A stretch of 64,000 nt of DNA from Physcomitrium patens (taxonomy: Eukaryota; Streptophyta; Bryopsida; Funariales; Funariaceae), in assembly GCF_000002425.4 (NCBI RefSeq), contig NC_037258.1, positions 5,078,024 through 5,142,023 on the forward strand, in the 5' to 3' direction. The first letter of the stretch is position 1. The number at the start of each line of letters is the position of its first letter. The translations under genes and the position numbers were made by a program. The notes under the pieces were generated by a model that was not told where the DNA came from, did no database searches, and saw only the letters and a list, made by a program, of their open reading frames with translations. Below, piece after piece: positions 1 to 11,321 of this stretch.

Positions 1-280
1 AAAAGAGGTGATAAAGTAATAAATGTCCATTCTAAGTAATTTTATGATGGAATAAAAGAATATATAGATAGGTCTGAAGTGAAGGTGAACACAAAATACA
101 AGAATGTTGCAAGGAAGGTTAAACCAGTGGCATTGCTACTACCATTGGATTTTGAAGAAAGGATTAAAGGGGCTTCTATGCAACCTAATTTAAGAGATCC
201 AAGGAAAATAGGTCATGAATTCAAGGATAATTTGACGTTAGATAGTTTGAAAATTGGATGTGATAAATTTTTGACAAGAA

Positions 281-1504
281 ATGAGGAGAGATTTTTTAAA
301 GATGCTTTCACGACACAATAAAGCATTTGCATTTGAATCACATGAAATAGGGTGCATTGATCTGAGTATTGTAGCACCTATGGTTATTTTTACAATTTTG
401 CATGAATCATGGAATTTGAGGCCAATTCCAATCCCAAAGGCTCATTTGTCAAAGCTAGTTGAATTACTCAATGAAAAAATTAAGATGGAAATTTTAGAAC
501 CACCTATTACACCATATTTCAATCGGTGGTTCTTAGTACCTAAGAAAAATGGAACATTGAGGTTTATTGAAGATATGCAACTGGTAAATAAAATAACTAT
601 TAGAAACATGGGCTTGAGTCCAATTGTGGATGAGTTTGCAGAGGCATTTGCAGGGAGATCAATTTATTCTATGAGAGATCTTTACTCAAAATACGATCAA
701 TTTCAATTGGCAATGTAAAGTAGAGATTTGACAACTATAAAGACACCATTGGGATTGGTCAAAATATGTACATTATTACAAGGGGCTACAAATTCTGTAG
801 CACACATGATGAATGGAATGCATAAGGTACTAAGAGATTTTATTCCAAGAATAACAATACCTTTTTTAGATGATGTGCCAATTAAAAGATATGAAGAAGA
901 AAGAAAGGATGAGACATTGGATTCAAAGGGATGTAAGAAGTTTGTAGCAGATCATATTAATGATTGTGAGAAGATTTTGATAAGGCTAGAAGAAGTTCAT
1001 TTAACTTTATCGGGGACAAAATCAATATTTGGAGTAAAAGAAGTTTTGATAGTAGGGCACATGTGTGGTTCATATGGACGCAAATCAAGTAGGAAAAAAG
1101 TTGATATTATAAAAAAAATGAAAGAGTGTACAAATATGACGGAAGTCATGAGGTTTTTAGCAGCATGTATTTTCTATCATATATGGATACCTCATTTTGT
1201 ACATATAGCAGATCTATTATATGAGTTGTTACGAAAGAATCAAAAATTTCAATGGAAAGAAGAACAAAGAAAAGCTATGGCAAAGTTAAAAGAATTTCTT
1301 TCTTCACCTCCAACTTTGAAGAAAGTAAATTATGAATGTGGAGGGCCAATAATATTAACAATTGATGCAAGTCCAATTGGAATAGGTTGGATAGTTGGAC
1401 AAGATGATGAACAAAGGAATAGATATGTAGTAAGGTTTGGAGCAAAGGTTTTGAATGCTAGACAAAGGATATACCACAAATCAAAAGAGAATTATGGAAT
1501 GTAG
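281..1504 (+). pseudogene. Gypsy reverse transcriptase and RNase H region
   Basis: Two stretches in the same frame, 281-718 and 728-1504, are separated only by a TAA at 716-718 and together form a Ty3/gypsy reverse transcriptase. Visible marks are RPIPIPKAHL, the fingers motif NRWFLVPKKNGTLRFIED, TPLGL with QGATNSVAHMMN, and the catalytic box FLDDV, a variant of the usual YxDD. RNase H begins near 1330 with TIDASPIGIGW, carrying its first catalytic aspartate. The frame is lost at 1504, and the RNase H tail continues in another frame (1513-1854, with MLRWMAYIKSINLKFKHIIG and VADMLSR). The core motifs survive better than the frame, so decay looks moderate. Confidence 0.88.
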
Positions 1505-1512
1505 TAATAGCT

Positions 1513-1854
1513 ATGAAAAATAAAAAAGAGTATTTGATTAGTACATCAATAGTTATAGAAATAGATTATCTACCTTTATTGGGTATGATTACAAGTTGTT
1601 CAACTCTCGACATTGCTATGTTAAGGTGGATGGCATATATCAAATCTATAAATCTGAAATTTAAACATATTATAGGAAAAGAAAATTCAGTTGCAGATAT
1701 GTTATCAAGAGTAAGGTATTACAATGAAGAAGATATGATAGATTTAGAAGATGATGTGGGTACAAATTTTTATACTAATGCATTATCAAAGGAAGAAAGT
1801 ATATGTTTGAATATACCATTAGAAACATTTTCAAGAGATCTATATGAAAAATAA
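1513..1854 (+). pseudogene. Gypsy RNase H C-terminal part
   Basis: This 113-residue stretch continues the RNase H domain in a different frame from the reverse transcriptase part. It shows IEIDYLPLLGMITS (the conserved TD-type strand), MLRWMAYIKSINLKF and HIIGKENSVADMLSR, the typical end of RNase H in Ty3/gypsy elements. The frame change against 728-1504 is an inactivating lesion. Confidence 0.8.
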
Positions 1855-1979
1855 TGGAAAGACATTAGGGAGTATTTAAGCACATTAAAGCGAGAAGATG
1901 GTTGGACAGATCAAGAATTTAAGAAAATCCGAAAGAAAGCCTATAGATATTTTTTACATGATGGATATTTATAGAAGCA

Positions 1980-2645
1980 TCCAAAGAAGAGAGGAGAAGT
2001 ACTACAACGAGTGATATGTGGTTTAAAAGCTCAACAAAAGATTATTAAGGAATTTCATAAAAGTTTATGGACACGACATTGAGGTATTTGGGCAACATTT
2101 ATTAAGTTAAAAGAAAAATATTGGTGGAAGGGCATGTATAGGGATGTGGCGGATTTTGAAGGATCTTATGAAACTTGCCAAATATATTCAAATATTCGTC
2201 ATTGAGATGGTTTGCATCCTATATATCCATTAGTAATTTATTATAAATAGGTGGTTGATTTAGTTGTAATGCCAATGGGATTTGATCAGAGGAAATATTT
2301 TTGGTACTTGCTCGGGAAGATTTGACAAATCAAGTAGAGGGAAGAGCACTTTCAACAAAGACTACGGAAAGAGTATGTCGGTTTATATTAGAGGAAATTA
2401 TTTGCCGGTATGGATGTATTAGAAAAATCACTGTAGATAGAAGAGAATTGGATGCAAATAAAGCACAAGAATTCTTTGAAAGGATGGATATTAAACTTGT
2501 ATTGAGAATAGCATATAATCTAGAAGGAAATGGCAAGAGTGAACGTGGACATTCTCCAATTATTAAAACATTGGTTAAAGCATGCAAAGGTAAGATAAGT
2601 GATTGGCCTAAATTATTATCATTTGCATTATGTGTGGATCGCTAA
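1980..2645 (+). pseudogene. Gypsy integrase core, broken
   Basis: From about 1980 the three frames together spell an integrase. The zinc-binding region has EFHKSLWTRH followed by a stop, and then GSYETCQ, where the first cysteine of the usual CxxC has become serine. The catalytic core shows VVDLVVMPMG near 2250 (first aspartate), TVDRREL at about 2430 (second aspartate) and GKSERGH at about 2535 (glutamate), so the D-D-E set is still present. At least four stop codons or frame changes interrupt it. Only 2301-2645 is open. Confidence 0.8.
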
Positions 2646-2681
2646 ACTCATAGTACGATTACATGATACATACCAGCAAAA

Positions 2682-3230
2682 TTGATGTATGGTCAAAAAC
2701 CGATAATGCCAATAGAGGAGGTTGTATCAACATGGACTATATTACCTTGGGAAGATGGTTTAATAAGAAAAGAGTTATTGGCATTACAAATTCGACAACT
2801 TGAAAGAAGGCCCAAGGACATTGAAGTAGCTGTGAGAAAGTTGAAAGAAGCGAGAGAAAAAAATAAAGAGAGGTTTGACAAAAAGCATCGATTGCATCCA
2901 AAACTAATTCAAAATGATGATTGGGTGTTGGTTTATGATAGTAGTTTGGACAACCAACATAGTACAGCAAAAAAATTTGCAAGGAGATGGTTTGGACCTT
3001 ATGTTGTCAAACAAGTGCACGAGAATGGAACATACTTGTTACGAAAACTGAATGGTATAGATTTAAAGATACTAATAGCACGAAAGCGAATCAAATTGTT
3101 TAATCAAAGAGGTAAAGACATTTGTTTTGATGAAGAAAAAAATCTAATAGGAGATATTGAGATGGAAGAAAAAGAGCAAAATGAAGATCAAGAATTTGAC
3201 CAAGATGAAGAACATTCGATATCAATATAA
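2682..3230 (+). pseudogene. Gypsy integrase C-terminal domain
   Basis: The 182-residue open stretch begins with MMYGQKPIMPIEE, the usual passage after the integrase core, followed by LLALQIRQLERRP and a long charged helix. RRWFGPYVVKQVHENGTYLL is the SH3-like C-terminal fold of gypsy integrases. The tail (about residues 150-182) is very acidic and no chromodomain is visible. The stretch ends about 50 bases before the polypurine tract and LTR, the expected place for the end of pol. Confidence 0.82.
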
Positions 3231-3280
3231 TGAAGGAACTTGGTGCATACCAGAGGATGCATAGGTTCAGGGGGAGTGGA

Positions 3281-4199
3281 TGTCATGATGTAACATGGCT
3301 AACAAGTGAAAGGATGAAGAAAATATCATGTTTTGAGGATCTCACTTCAAAAATATTGTAGTAAATTATCTTGGAAAAATAGATATTAGTCAAAGGGTAG
3401 AAAAATTAAAGGTGCTAATGCTGCCTTTTTACAAATTATCCTTCTATTTACTTTGTAAGGCCATAAATAAGACAAAACAAGGTAGATTAGAAAAATAAAG
3501 GATATAGGCATATTTAGGGAGGAGTTTAGAGTGCAAATTAGTAAAAATTACCTCAAGAAGACGAAAGTTGATACCTGAAAAGGACCTGTTATGAACCTGG
3601 GTCGAAATCGGACCCCGAGACACAAAACCATGCTCTGACGGCGACTCAAGGGTTCTTTGGAAGATCGGAGAGCCGAATTAGGGGACAGACTTGTGGAGGG
3701 ATTTTTGAGAGGTAATTTTGTGTTGTTTGGATTAGTATTGGATTTTTGAGGGATTTTCAAAGCGAGTGATGTTCTCTATGAATTCAGAGCTTTGATAAAT
3801 AAAACCGGTTTACAAATTTTTGGATTTCATGTCTTTTGTAGTATTTTTATAGGTGAAAATTTAGAGAGTTATTGGTATGCTTGTTGTGAATGTGTGTAAG
3901 AGATTTGAGGTCAATAAAATGGCTAGATCGATACATATGAAGGTTTTTGTAGGCTAAGGTCTTGGGATTTAGGATTTTAAGGACTAGTAAGATTTTCTTA
4001 GATATCTAGAAATTTACCAATTGAATTGGAGAGATTTTTGGTTTTATCAGTAGAAGACTTGATTTCCTATATGCAAATAAAATTTAGAAGCAATCGAACG
4101 GTGGAAAAAGGAGATATCAGCACTGGAAGTTGGCATCAAGATTAGAGAAGGAGAGACCAGCCGACATCCAAGTGGAATTTTGAGGTCATTGACTAATTG
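3281..4199 (+). repeat. 3' LTR region of the first gypsy element (right end not fixed)
   Basis: The LTR probably begins at 3281 with TGTCATGATGTAACATGG, directly after a purine-rich tract. A polyadenylation-like AATAAA lies near 3800 (GATAAATAAAACC). I cannot place the right end because the 5' LTR is outside the window and no target duplication is recognisable. Everything from about 3850 to 4199 could already be flanking DNA. No protein is encoded. Confidence 0.5.
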
Positions 4200-4316
4200 G
4201 TAAGTGCGATTTTCTTCAAAATTTGTGTGCTGGTTTTCAACTTAAACTCTAAGAAGTGTGCAAATTTTGAATTAGAATCAATAGTTCAATCTTTAGTTAT
4301 TTAATTTTCAAATCTG

Positions 4317-4740
4317 TGATTGGGATTTGGTTTGGATTAGGATTTGATTAGAGTTTAGGATTAAGATTTGGTTAGGATTTGGTTTAGGGTTTAGGATTTT
4401 TTAGAGTTAGGGTATGGTTTAGGATTTGATTTAGGATTTAGGGTTTAAGATTTGGTTTAAGATTTGATTTAGGATTTAAGATTTGGATTAGGTTTTGAAT
4501 TAGGATTTGGATTAGAATTTAGGATTTGATTTAGGATTTGATTATGGATTAGTTTAGGATTTAGGATTTGATTAAGATTTGATTAAGATTTGGTTTAGTA
4601 TTTGATTAAGATTTGATTAGGATTTCGTTTAGGATTTAGGGTTTGTCTAGGATTGGATTAGGATTGGATTAGCATTAGGGGTTGGTTAGAATTTAAGGTT
4701 TTATTAGATTTTTGTTAGGATTTGACTAAATTTTCTTTAA
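4317..4740 (+). repeat. Degenerate telomere-like interstitial repeat
   Basis: About 420 bases are built from short variants of GATTTAGG and GATTTGGTTTAGG. A few exact plant telomere units (TTTAGGG) remain, for example in TTTAGGGTTTAGG at 4383-4395, again near 4437-4446 and near 4635-4644. Drifted forms such as GATTTGATTAGG and GATTTGGTTAGG make up the rest. The array lies between the gypsy LTR and the broken end of the copia element. It could be an old interstitial telomere tract or a minisatellite that resembles one. Confidence 0.65.
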
Positions 4741-4900
4741 TATTCTTTTATATTTCTTTGTATTTCTTTTATAACTTTAATAAAATTTAATTGAGCTTGC
4801 TTAATGTTTGATTATGGTTGTTAACGTTTAATTGTAAATTCTCTATAATCTTATTGGATTGTTAGGACCTTTTATCACAATTTTCTTTTACCTTCTACAG

Positions 4901-5932
4901 TCAGGTGCCTCGTGCATTCTCAAACAAGACTTCACGTAATACGAAAATAGATTTTGATAATCTTTTGGTCTCCAAACACATGAGCCTATAAGCCTTTGTA
5001 CCTTCACAATATCCAACAAACACACATTTTGTACCTTTTGCATCAAATTTTGATCTCATACAATCTGGTGTCTCTATATATGTTATGCATCTAAAGGTCT
5101 TCATGTGAGAAACACAAGGTTTTCTCCTACTCCAAGCTTCTTCCGGAGTCATTGATGGAAGTGCACTTGTATGACACCTATTTCTTGTGTACACTATATT
5201 TACCATTGCTTCCACCCAAAACTCATATTTAAGGTATTGGACATGAAGCATACTCCTTGCCATCTCCACAATAGTTTGATTTGTTCTTTCAACAATTCTA
5301 TTTTGTTGTGGAGTGTAACAAGTAGAAGTTTGTCTTATAATACCATGCATCTTAAAGAAATCATTGAATTGCTTTGACATATACTCACCTCCATTATCTA
5401 TATGCAATATCTTGATTTTGCACTCACATTGCTTCTCTACAAGTGCCTTAAACTCTTTATACCTTGTGAAACACTCACTCTTTGCTTTCAGGATGAAAAT
5501 CCATACCTTCCTTGAAAAATCATCAATGAATGTAACAAAGTACCTTGCACCTCCTATTGATGGCATCCTCATAGGTCCACAAACATCAAAATGGACTATC
5601 TCCAATAACTTCGTTGCACGTATTGCAACTCCACTTGGAAATATAGCCCTTTGTTGTTTGCCTTGAATACAACCTTCACAAGCAAGTGTCATAGCATTGT
5701 GGCTTGTATGACTAAGATCTAAGCCACTTACTATGGATTGGAGCTCCTTCATGCTCTTGACATTCAAATGACTAAAGCATTGATGCCAAATGCCAAACTT
5801 ATCTTGATCTTGAAGAAATTCAGCAAATGCCACTACTTCAACTCCATTCACCTTCTTGTACTTGATAAAGTAGAGGTTGCCATCTCTAAAGCCCTTTGCA
5901 ATATCATCTCCTGTAATGTCTTTATAAAACAT
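4901..5932 (-). pseudogene. Copia GAG-pre-integrase and integrase domain
   Basis: This 343-residue open stretch is a Ty1/copia integrase. Near residues 50-90 it has the zinc-binding series HQCFSHLN then CEGCIQGKQ (HHCC type). The catalytic core holds HFDVCGPM (first D), HIDNGGEY (second D) and VERTNQT (E). Residues after 250 (EEAWSRRKPCVSHMKTF and VFVGYCEGTKAYRL) are the usual C-terminal passage before reverse transcriptase, which is missing. All catalytic residues are intact, but the upstream frame is broken between 5933 and 6093, so no polyprotein can be made. Confidence 0.88.
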
Positions 5933-6093
5933 CCATTCTTATCAAATTATACTATACAACCATGTAAAACAAGTTTACTCACCAAGAGGAGGTTTTTCTT
6001 AATCTTTGGGACATATAAGATATCCTTCAATCTAATCCTCTTAGTTTGGCCTTTTTTAACAATCTCTACTATAATAGAGTCCGTTCCAATAGC

Positions 6094-7071
6094 TTATACT
6101 AATCCATTGTCTCCCATGAGTATATTTGTTACTGAAATTTCTTCATAAGTGTCAAATGAATACTTGTATGGAGTCATGTGCTTGGTGGCACTCGAATCAA
6201 CAATCCACTTAGACATGGCAGCCATGGAAGTAGCTTCACTTGCCATGAATGCATAATCATAAGCATTGTTTGAACTTTCTCTATATTCATCATAAGCATT
6301 GTTTGAACTTTCTCTATCTCTTTTCTTAGCTTTATAGCAATTTCTAACAAAATAAAGTGGTTTTCTATAAATGAAGCAAGTTCTTACATTGCCACATTGA
6401 TTAGAATAACTCCCCTTACCTTGTCTTGAAAAGAGAGCTGAATCTTCACTTTGAGTTTCTTTTTCTTTCTTCTTGGTCACTTCATGAGTAAGTCTTATTG
6501 TGATATAATCCATTATGAGCTCTTTTAGTTTGATAGACTCCAATGCCATAATGACATAGTTATAAGACTCAAGAAGGTTCATAAGGAAGGTCATCACAAT
6601 ATCACTTTCTTCTAAAGGCTTGTCAATAATTGCAAGTTGATTAGCAAGGGCCTTTATCTTATTGACATGAGATATGAGGTCGTCACCTTCTTCTATCTTG
6701 CAAGTAAAGAATTTTCTCATTATGAAGATGATATTGGATAAGTTCTTGATCTCATATACATTGCAAAGGGTCTTCCATGCTTTTATTGGTCCTTTACAAG
6801 AGATGATGTGAAAAAAGTTGGATTCATCCAAATTGGTGGAAATCATGCCAAAAGCCTTCTTTTCATATCTTGTAAAGTCCTTCATTTCCTTAGCATCAGC
6901 ATGCATACTCAGAGGCTCTTTACTTTCATCTACAATGTCCCAAAGGTCCAAAGACACCAACAAAAGTTCCATTTTTACCTTCCAATGGTAGAAATTATTA
7001 CCTTTAAACTTTTCAATTACTTTCAAACCTTTACTCTTACTAGAAGCCATGTCTAGAAATAGATCTATCAA
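6094..7071 (-). pseudogene. Copia gag and protease start
   Basis: The 325-residue stretch begins MIDLFLDMASSKSKG; the likely gag start is the second methionine. It has the copia gag core FKGNNFYHWKVKMELLL. The zinc knuckle near residue 235 reads CFIYRKPLYFVRNC, where the second cysteine and the histidine of the CX2CX4HX4C motif have both become tyrosine. The protease active site reads WIVDSSATKHM instead of DSG. These substitutions suggest the element lost function before or after its truncation. Confidence 0.85.
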
Positions 7072-8029
7072 AAAATATCAAAAAAAGGAGTCTCTATGTA
7101 CTTAAAATTATCAAAATAATTTTGTACTAGCAAAATTTTAGAATGCTCTCTTGTGAATAAATGAGTGTTTCTTCATTCCAAACACTCCCAACTCAACTTT
7201 CAAAGCTTCTAACAAGTATGTGGACTCCAATCAGCCTCACTATCAAATATTTTTAAACTCATAAAACTTACTTTCTCACTAAAACTTCTACAATACCAAA
7301 GATACTATCAAGGTCTTTATATAAGGTCTTAATCACTCAATCTTAGGAATTAAGAACCTTCAAACAGATGTTAGGGATCTATAAGGTCCAAATCAAAAAT
7401 TCCACAAGCTAAAACAAAAGATTAGATCATATAAATCCTAACATTAGTAAACACCATAAGATCTATTCCACATAAGAACAATAACTAGTAAATAACTTCA
7501 ATTTATTTGAGAAGCACAATCAAATGTATGTGGGCCCATAACCTATTGAAAAAATATAATAAGTAAGATACAAGTAAGTAAAATTTAACAAGGTTAGACA
7601 CAAGAGAAGTGTGGAATGAAATACCTCACTTCCAACACCTTTTACTTATATGTAAAGTTTACATCCATTGTGGCTCAACTTTATTATCATTCATCTTTTT
7701 TTCATCCAATTAAACCCTAGATTCTACTTAATCTAGCTGCCACTCCAAATCCTAGCCGCCACTTAACCTAGCTACCACTATAAATCCTAGCTACCACCTT
7801 GGTAACTTTTCTATTACCTTTTGCTGTCTTTTAACTATTAGTAACTTATGTTAGATAATATCTTTTATTTATCCAATGTTTACTTTATCAAGAATAATAT
7901 CTTCTAACTTTGATTTTAGAACTTTTTAATTAATTTAATTAAGCAAAAATCTATACAAAAATAGATCTATGAGGAGCATATAATTAGATATGTAATAAAA
8001 AAAATAAAAAAATTATATTTCAAACTAGA
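7072..8029. other. AT-rich spacer between two retroelements
   Basis: No gene is visible. 7072-7700 may include the 5' leader or LTR of the copia element on the minus strand, but I found no convincing LTR ends or primer site. A short tandem repeat lies at 7731-7800 and is listed separately. The rest is simple AT-rich DNA. Confidence 0.4.
7731..7800 (+). repeat. Short tandem repeat, four 17-18 bp units
   Basis: Four imperfect copies of a unit like TCCTAGCTACCACTATAAA stand in a row. Variation is mostly C/T at one position and in the last bases. Confidence 0.6.
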
Positions 8030-8034
8030 TATGG

Positions 8035-8430
8035 ATATTTTGAATATATTGTCATGTCTTTTGGAATCGCAAATGCACTAATTGTTTATCAATATCTAAT
8101 AAAGAATATCTTTCATGAATTTCTTGAGGATTTTTTTGTCTATTATTTGAACAACATCTTAATCTATTCTAAGAAAACAGAAGAGCATGAAGTTTATGTT
8201 CATCATGTATTATAAAAACTTAGATATGCAGAATTATATACCAAGTTAGAAAAGTGTATATTCTACATTATTCAAGTTGACTTCTTAGGAGATATCATTT
8301 TTAATAAAAGACTAATGATGGATCCAAAGAATCATGGATTAAAAGATTCTAATAAGAGTAAAAGATGTTCAATATTTTTTGAGCTTTGTCAATTACTATT
8401 GGATCTTCATCAAAAATAATTCTCAAGTTG
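8035..8430 (+). pseudogene. Gypsy reverse transcriptase fragment with dead catalytic box
   Basis: The translated stretch has the palm motif YIVMSFGIANALIVYQ followed by the catalytic region VYYLNNILIYSKK. Both catalytic aspartates of YLDD are replaced by asparagine. A stop occurs in the following helix near 8215, while YTKLEKCIFY and FLGDIIFN continue the thumb region. It is a non-functional relic. Confidence 0.82.
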
Positions 8431-10269
8431 CACCTCTACTTATATATTTGACTTCTTAAGACAAACTTGAGTAAAGTAAAGAAACAAAAGTATCATTTGA
8501 TGCTTTAAATAAAGAGTTTATTTCTACATCAATCTTATATTGTGTTGATTTTTTTAAGAAATTTTTTATCAAAAAAAATGCATCAAACTTTGTCTTTGAT
8601 GCAATATTGTTACAAATAAGTGTAGATAAAAAAACTCCATCTAATATCTTTCTATTCCAAAAAAATTTAGCAATCAAGATTATTTATGAAATCTATGACA
8701 AAGAATTCTTTACAATTGTGGATTTATTTTAAGAATGGAATTATTTAGAAGGTGCCTCGAGTCTAATCATCATGTATAAAAATCATAAGAACCTTGAGTA
8801 CTTCATTTCAACATGTATTTTGAATTGTTACCAAGCTTATTGGAATATGTATTTATTGAGATTTGATTTCAAGAATACTTATTGATCCAAAAAACAACAA
8901 GGTTTGTTAAAAGCTCTTTGTGGATGTTCTTATTTTGTACGAAAAGAATGATATGCATCTTTTGATCAATAAAGAATGATTTTTTTTAAGTCAAAGAATT
9001 TTCATCTTCAAGTAATAAAATCAATATTAACTATTAATTTAATCTTTACCAAAAAAATTCAATCAAATAAGTACTCTGATCTTTTCGTCTACAATATCAA
9101 GAATAATTCTTTTAAATTTCATGATATTTTTAAGTTCAAGTTTAAAAAAAACCTATTATATTTTGAAAGACAATTATACATTCCAAAAGGTAAAGCATAA
9201 TTATATATTCTTCAAATTCGTCATAACTTTTTAACAGCCAAACATTTTGGATACAACAAGATTTTGGAGCTAACATCAAAAGATTTTTTGTAGCTTCAAA
9301 TGTACAAGGATTCAAAGACTTTGTACAATCATGTGATATTTATTCAAACTCCTTGCCATTGACCTTATCAACTTCTTCAGCTATTACCAATTTCAAAACA
9401 ACCATAGTCTTTTGTTTCTATGGATTTTATCATGGATCTTTCAATCTCAAGTTCATATGATATTATATGCATAATATTAGATTATTTTATTAAAATAGAA
9501 TATTTTTTACTATATATAAAATTTATCATAGGTGAAGAAATAATTAAGTTTTTTTTAACAATATCTATCACTCTTATAGATTACCTAAGGATGTTATATC
9601 AAATAGAAAGATCCAATTTATATTAAGATTTTAGAAAATATTTTTTAAGATTTTAAAGAGAAATATAAAGCTCTCTTCAAATTTTCATCATCAAATTGAT
9701 GGATGAACAAAATAGATGAATCAAGTTCTAAAGCAATATTTGAGGTGTATCATAAATTATCATCAAGATGATTGGGCAACTCTTTTGCCATTGGTAGAGT
9801 TTGCATACAATAATTTACTACACTCTTCTATTCAACAAACACCTTTTTTTGTCAATCATAGTTATCATCTATAACTTGATACTTTTGACTTTTTAAAAAT
9901 TGATAATCCTATGAAAAAAGATTTGGTAAATCATTTGTCACTGTTATATACAATAATAAAGATGCAATTAAAGAGAGCTCAAGAACAAAAAAAGATCAAT
10001 GTAAATGTATATTACAAAGAACAAACACAATTCAACGTAGATGATAAGATATGGTTACTTCATCATAATATGAAGACTACTCGTGCTTGTCACAAGTTAG
10101 ATTATTCTAGGCTTAGAACTTTTTTTATTTGTAGATAAGTCAATTTTATTGCTTATTGATTATATCTACCAAAGTCTATGAAGATCCATCTTATATTTTA
10201 TATATCTCTTCTTGAGCCATATAAGATAGTGAATATTTCAAGAAGAAGAAAAATGCCACCTCTTCTTAT

Positions 10270-10440
10270 AGAAGTGGATAATAATCAAGAATTTAAGGTA
10301 GAAGAAATCTTAGATTTAAGACAATGCCAAAATAGATAAGAATATTTTATTCATTAGTATAGATATGATATTAGGAAATGCATATGGAAGCCAGCAAAAA
10401 ATCTTGCAAATGCAACAAAGACAATTGAGGCTTTTCATTG
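10270..10440 (+). pseudogene. Chromodomain at the end of gypsy integrase
   Basis: The reading FKVEEILDLRQCQNR, a stop, then KCIWKPAKNLANATKTIEAFH has the pattern of a chromodomain: VEEILD, an aromatic strand, then W-x-P-x-x-N-L and a final helix. Two stops interrupt it. In chromoviruses this domain directs integration to particular chromatin, so its presence places the element in that branch. Confidence 0.7.
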
Positions 10441-11200
10441 ATAACATCTATTAAAACTAAGATAAAGAATAGCATATCTTCACTATAAAAAAAATAAGAT
10501 CTAAAGAAAATAGCATTCTACATTCTACCTTTGTTTGTAGCTTCTGTGTATTTATGACATTAAGAAGATAAAAAATCAACAACTAACAAATTCAACTCAA
10601 GAGCTTTTATTTGCTCTTTCCAGAGGAGACATTACAATTGTTACAACCTTCAAGACTACATAATTAAGATGAAGATCCTCAAGAACAACATGTCCTACTT
10701 CAAATAGATGGTAAAATATAACATGTTTGGTATCATGATCTTAGAAGAGACTCTCAATGTTTGGTGATTTTATTAGATGTAGGAACAATTCCTGACAGTG
10801 TTTCAAATGTTATATTTGAAAGAAGTTACAAAGACCTCAACAACGACCAAATAATAGGGTGGTCTTTTTGCCCACATATCTATGCCATGTAGAAAACTTG
10901 TCTTCAAGTTAAGATACATATCTTATAAAGTCAACATTTTTTAGATGTCCTATCAGACATCGCCTTGTAGTTCTTAATTAAGTGTATATATGGGAGCTAG
11001 ACTGAAGCCTTCTTCACTCTTATCAATGCATTTCTAATCTTTAGTCTTATTTCAAGACTTTCTAGTCTTCTTGTCTTTGGCAATAGCCATTCTAATTTAA
11101 TATCATATCATCTTTGAGTGACTTTCTAGTTCTTTTGAGTGATACAAGAATATAGTAAGGATTTCTTTCTTTAAAATTTTAAATAAATTATAATATGACA
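10441..11200 (+). repeat. LTR-like tail of the chromovirus
   Basis: No gene is visible. The stretch has the look of a 3' LTR of the element to its left: a TATA-like GTATATATGGGAGC near 10984, followed by a pyrimidine-rich stretch (ACTCTTATCAATGC) around the likely RNA start. Exact LTR ends cannot be set from one copy. Confidence 0.4.
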
Positions 11201-11298
11201 TTATTTGAAGTTATTAGTATTATTTGAAGTATTAGTATTATTTGAAGTTATTAGTATTATTTGAAGTTATTAGTATTATTTGAAGTTATTAGTATTAA
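11201..11298 (+). repeat. 19-bp minisatellite, about five copies
   Basis: The unit TATTTGAAGTTATTAGTAT is repeated about five times head to tail; the second copy has lost one base. Immediately downstream, 11299-11321 carries two copies of the complementary phrase CTTCAAATA, so the array can fold back on its flank. Confidence 0.8.
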
Positions 11299-11321
11299 GC
11301 TTCAAATAAAACTTCAAATAT

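Larger units (their letters stand above)
1..3280 (+). mobile_element. Ty3/gypsy retrotransposon, 3' part, decayed
   Basis: The window opens inside the pol region of a Ty3/gypsy LTR element. In order one can read a linker (79-321), reverse transcriptase (281-1250), RNase H (1320-1720), integrase (1980-2645) and an integrase C-terminal region (2682-3230). The reading frame is broken several times: a TAA at 716-718, a frame change near 1504, and several stops between 1855 and 2300. Gag and the 5' LTR lie outside the window. A purine-rich run (GGGGGAGTGGA) just before 3281 fits the polypurine tract, and the sequence after it begins TGTCATGATG, as an LTR would. The element cannot be autonomous. 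Confidence 0.9.
4897..7071 (-). mobile_element. Ty1/copia retrotransposon fragment
   Basis: Minus-strand copia element with gag, protease start and integrase in the order expected for Ty1/copia. Gag and protease lie at 7071-6094, a damaged passage at 6093-5933, and the GAG-pre-integrase and integrase region at 5932-4901. Reverse transcriptase and RNase H, which should follow below 4900, are absent. The sequence there changes to unrelated AT-rich DNA and the telomere-like array, so the element is truncated by more than half. I could not recognise its LTRs. Confidence 0.9.
8030..10440 (+). mobile_element. Ty3/gypsy chromovirus, heavily decayed
   Basis: Reading across frames gives a gypsy pol in the right order. 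Reverse transcriptase runs from about 8035 (YIVMSFGIANALIVYQ, then VYYLNNILIYSKKTEEHE). RNase H lies around 8560-8900. Integrase core traces span 9180-9850 (VSMDFIMDLS, then HQDDWATLLPLVEFAYNN). The integrase C-terminal part is at 9950-10210 (DKIWLLHHNMKTTRACHKLDYSRL and IHLIFYISLLEPYK), and a chromodomain at about 10270-10440. The catalytic YLDD has become YLNN, and stops and frame changes occur throughout. Several integrase phrases resemble chromoviruses of fungi and early land plants more than the common angiosperm lineages; that placement is inference. Confidence 0.85.

Noticed and set aside
4132..4143. TGGCATCAAGAT as a primer-binding site (tRNA-Met type) after the LTR
   Set aside because: Only about eight of twelve bases agree with the usual plant site, no LTR end CA stands directly before it, and no gag follows.
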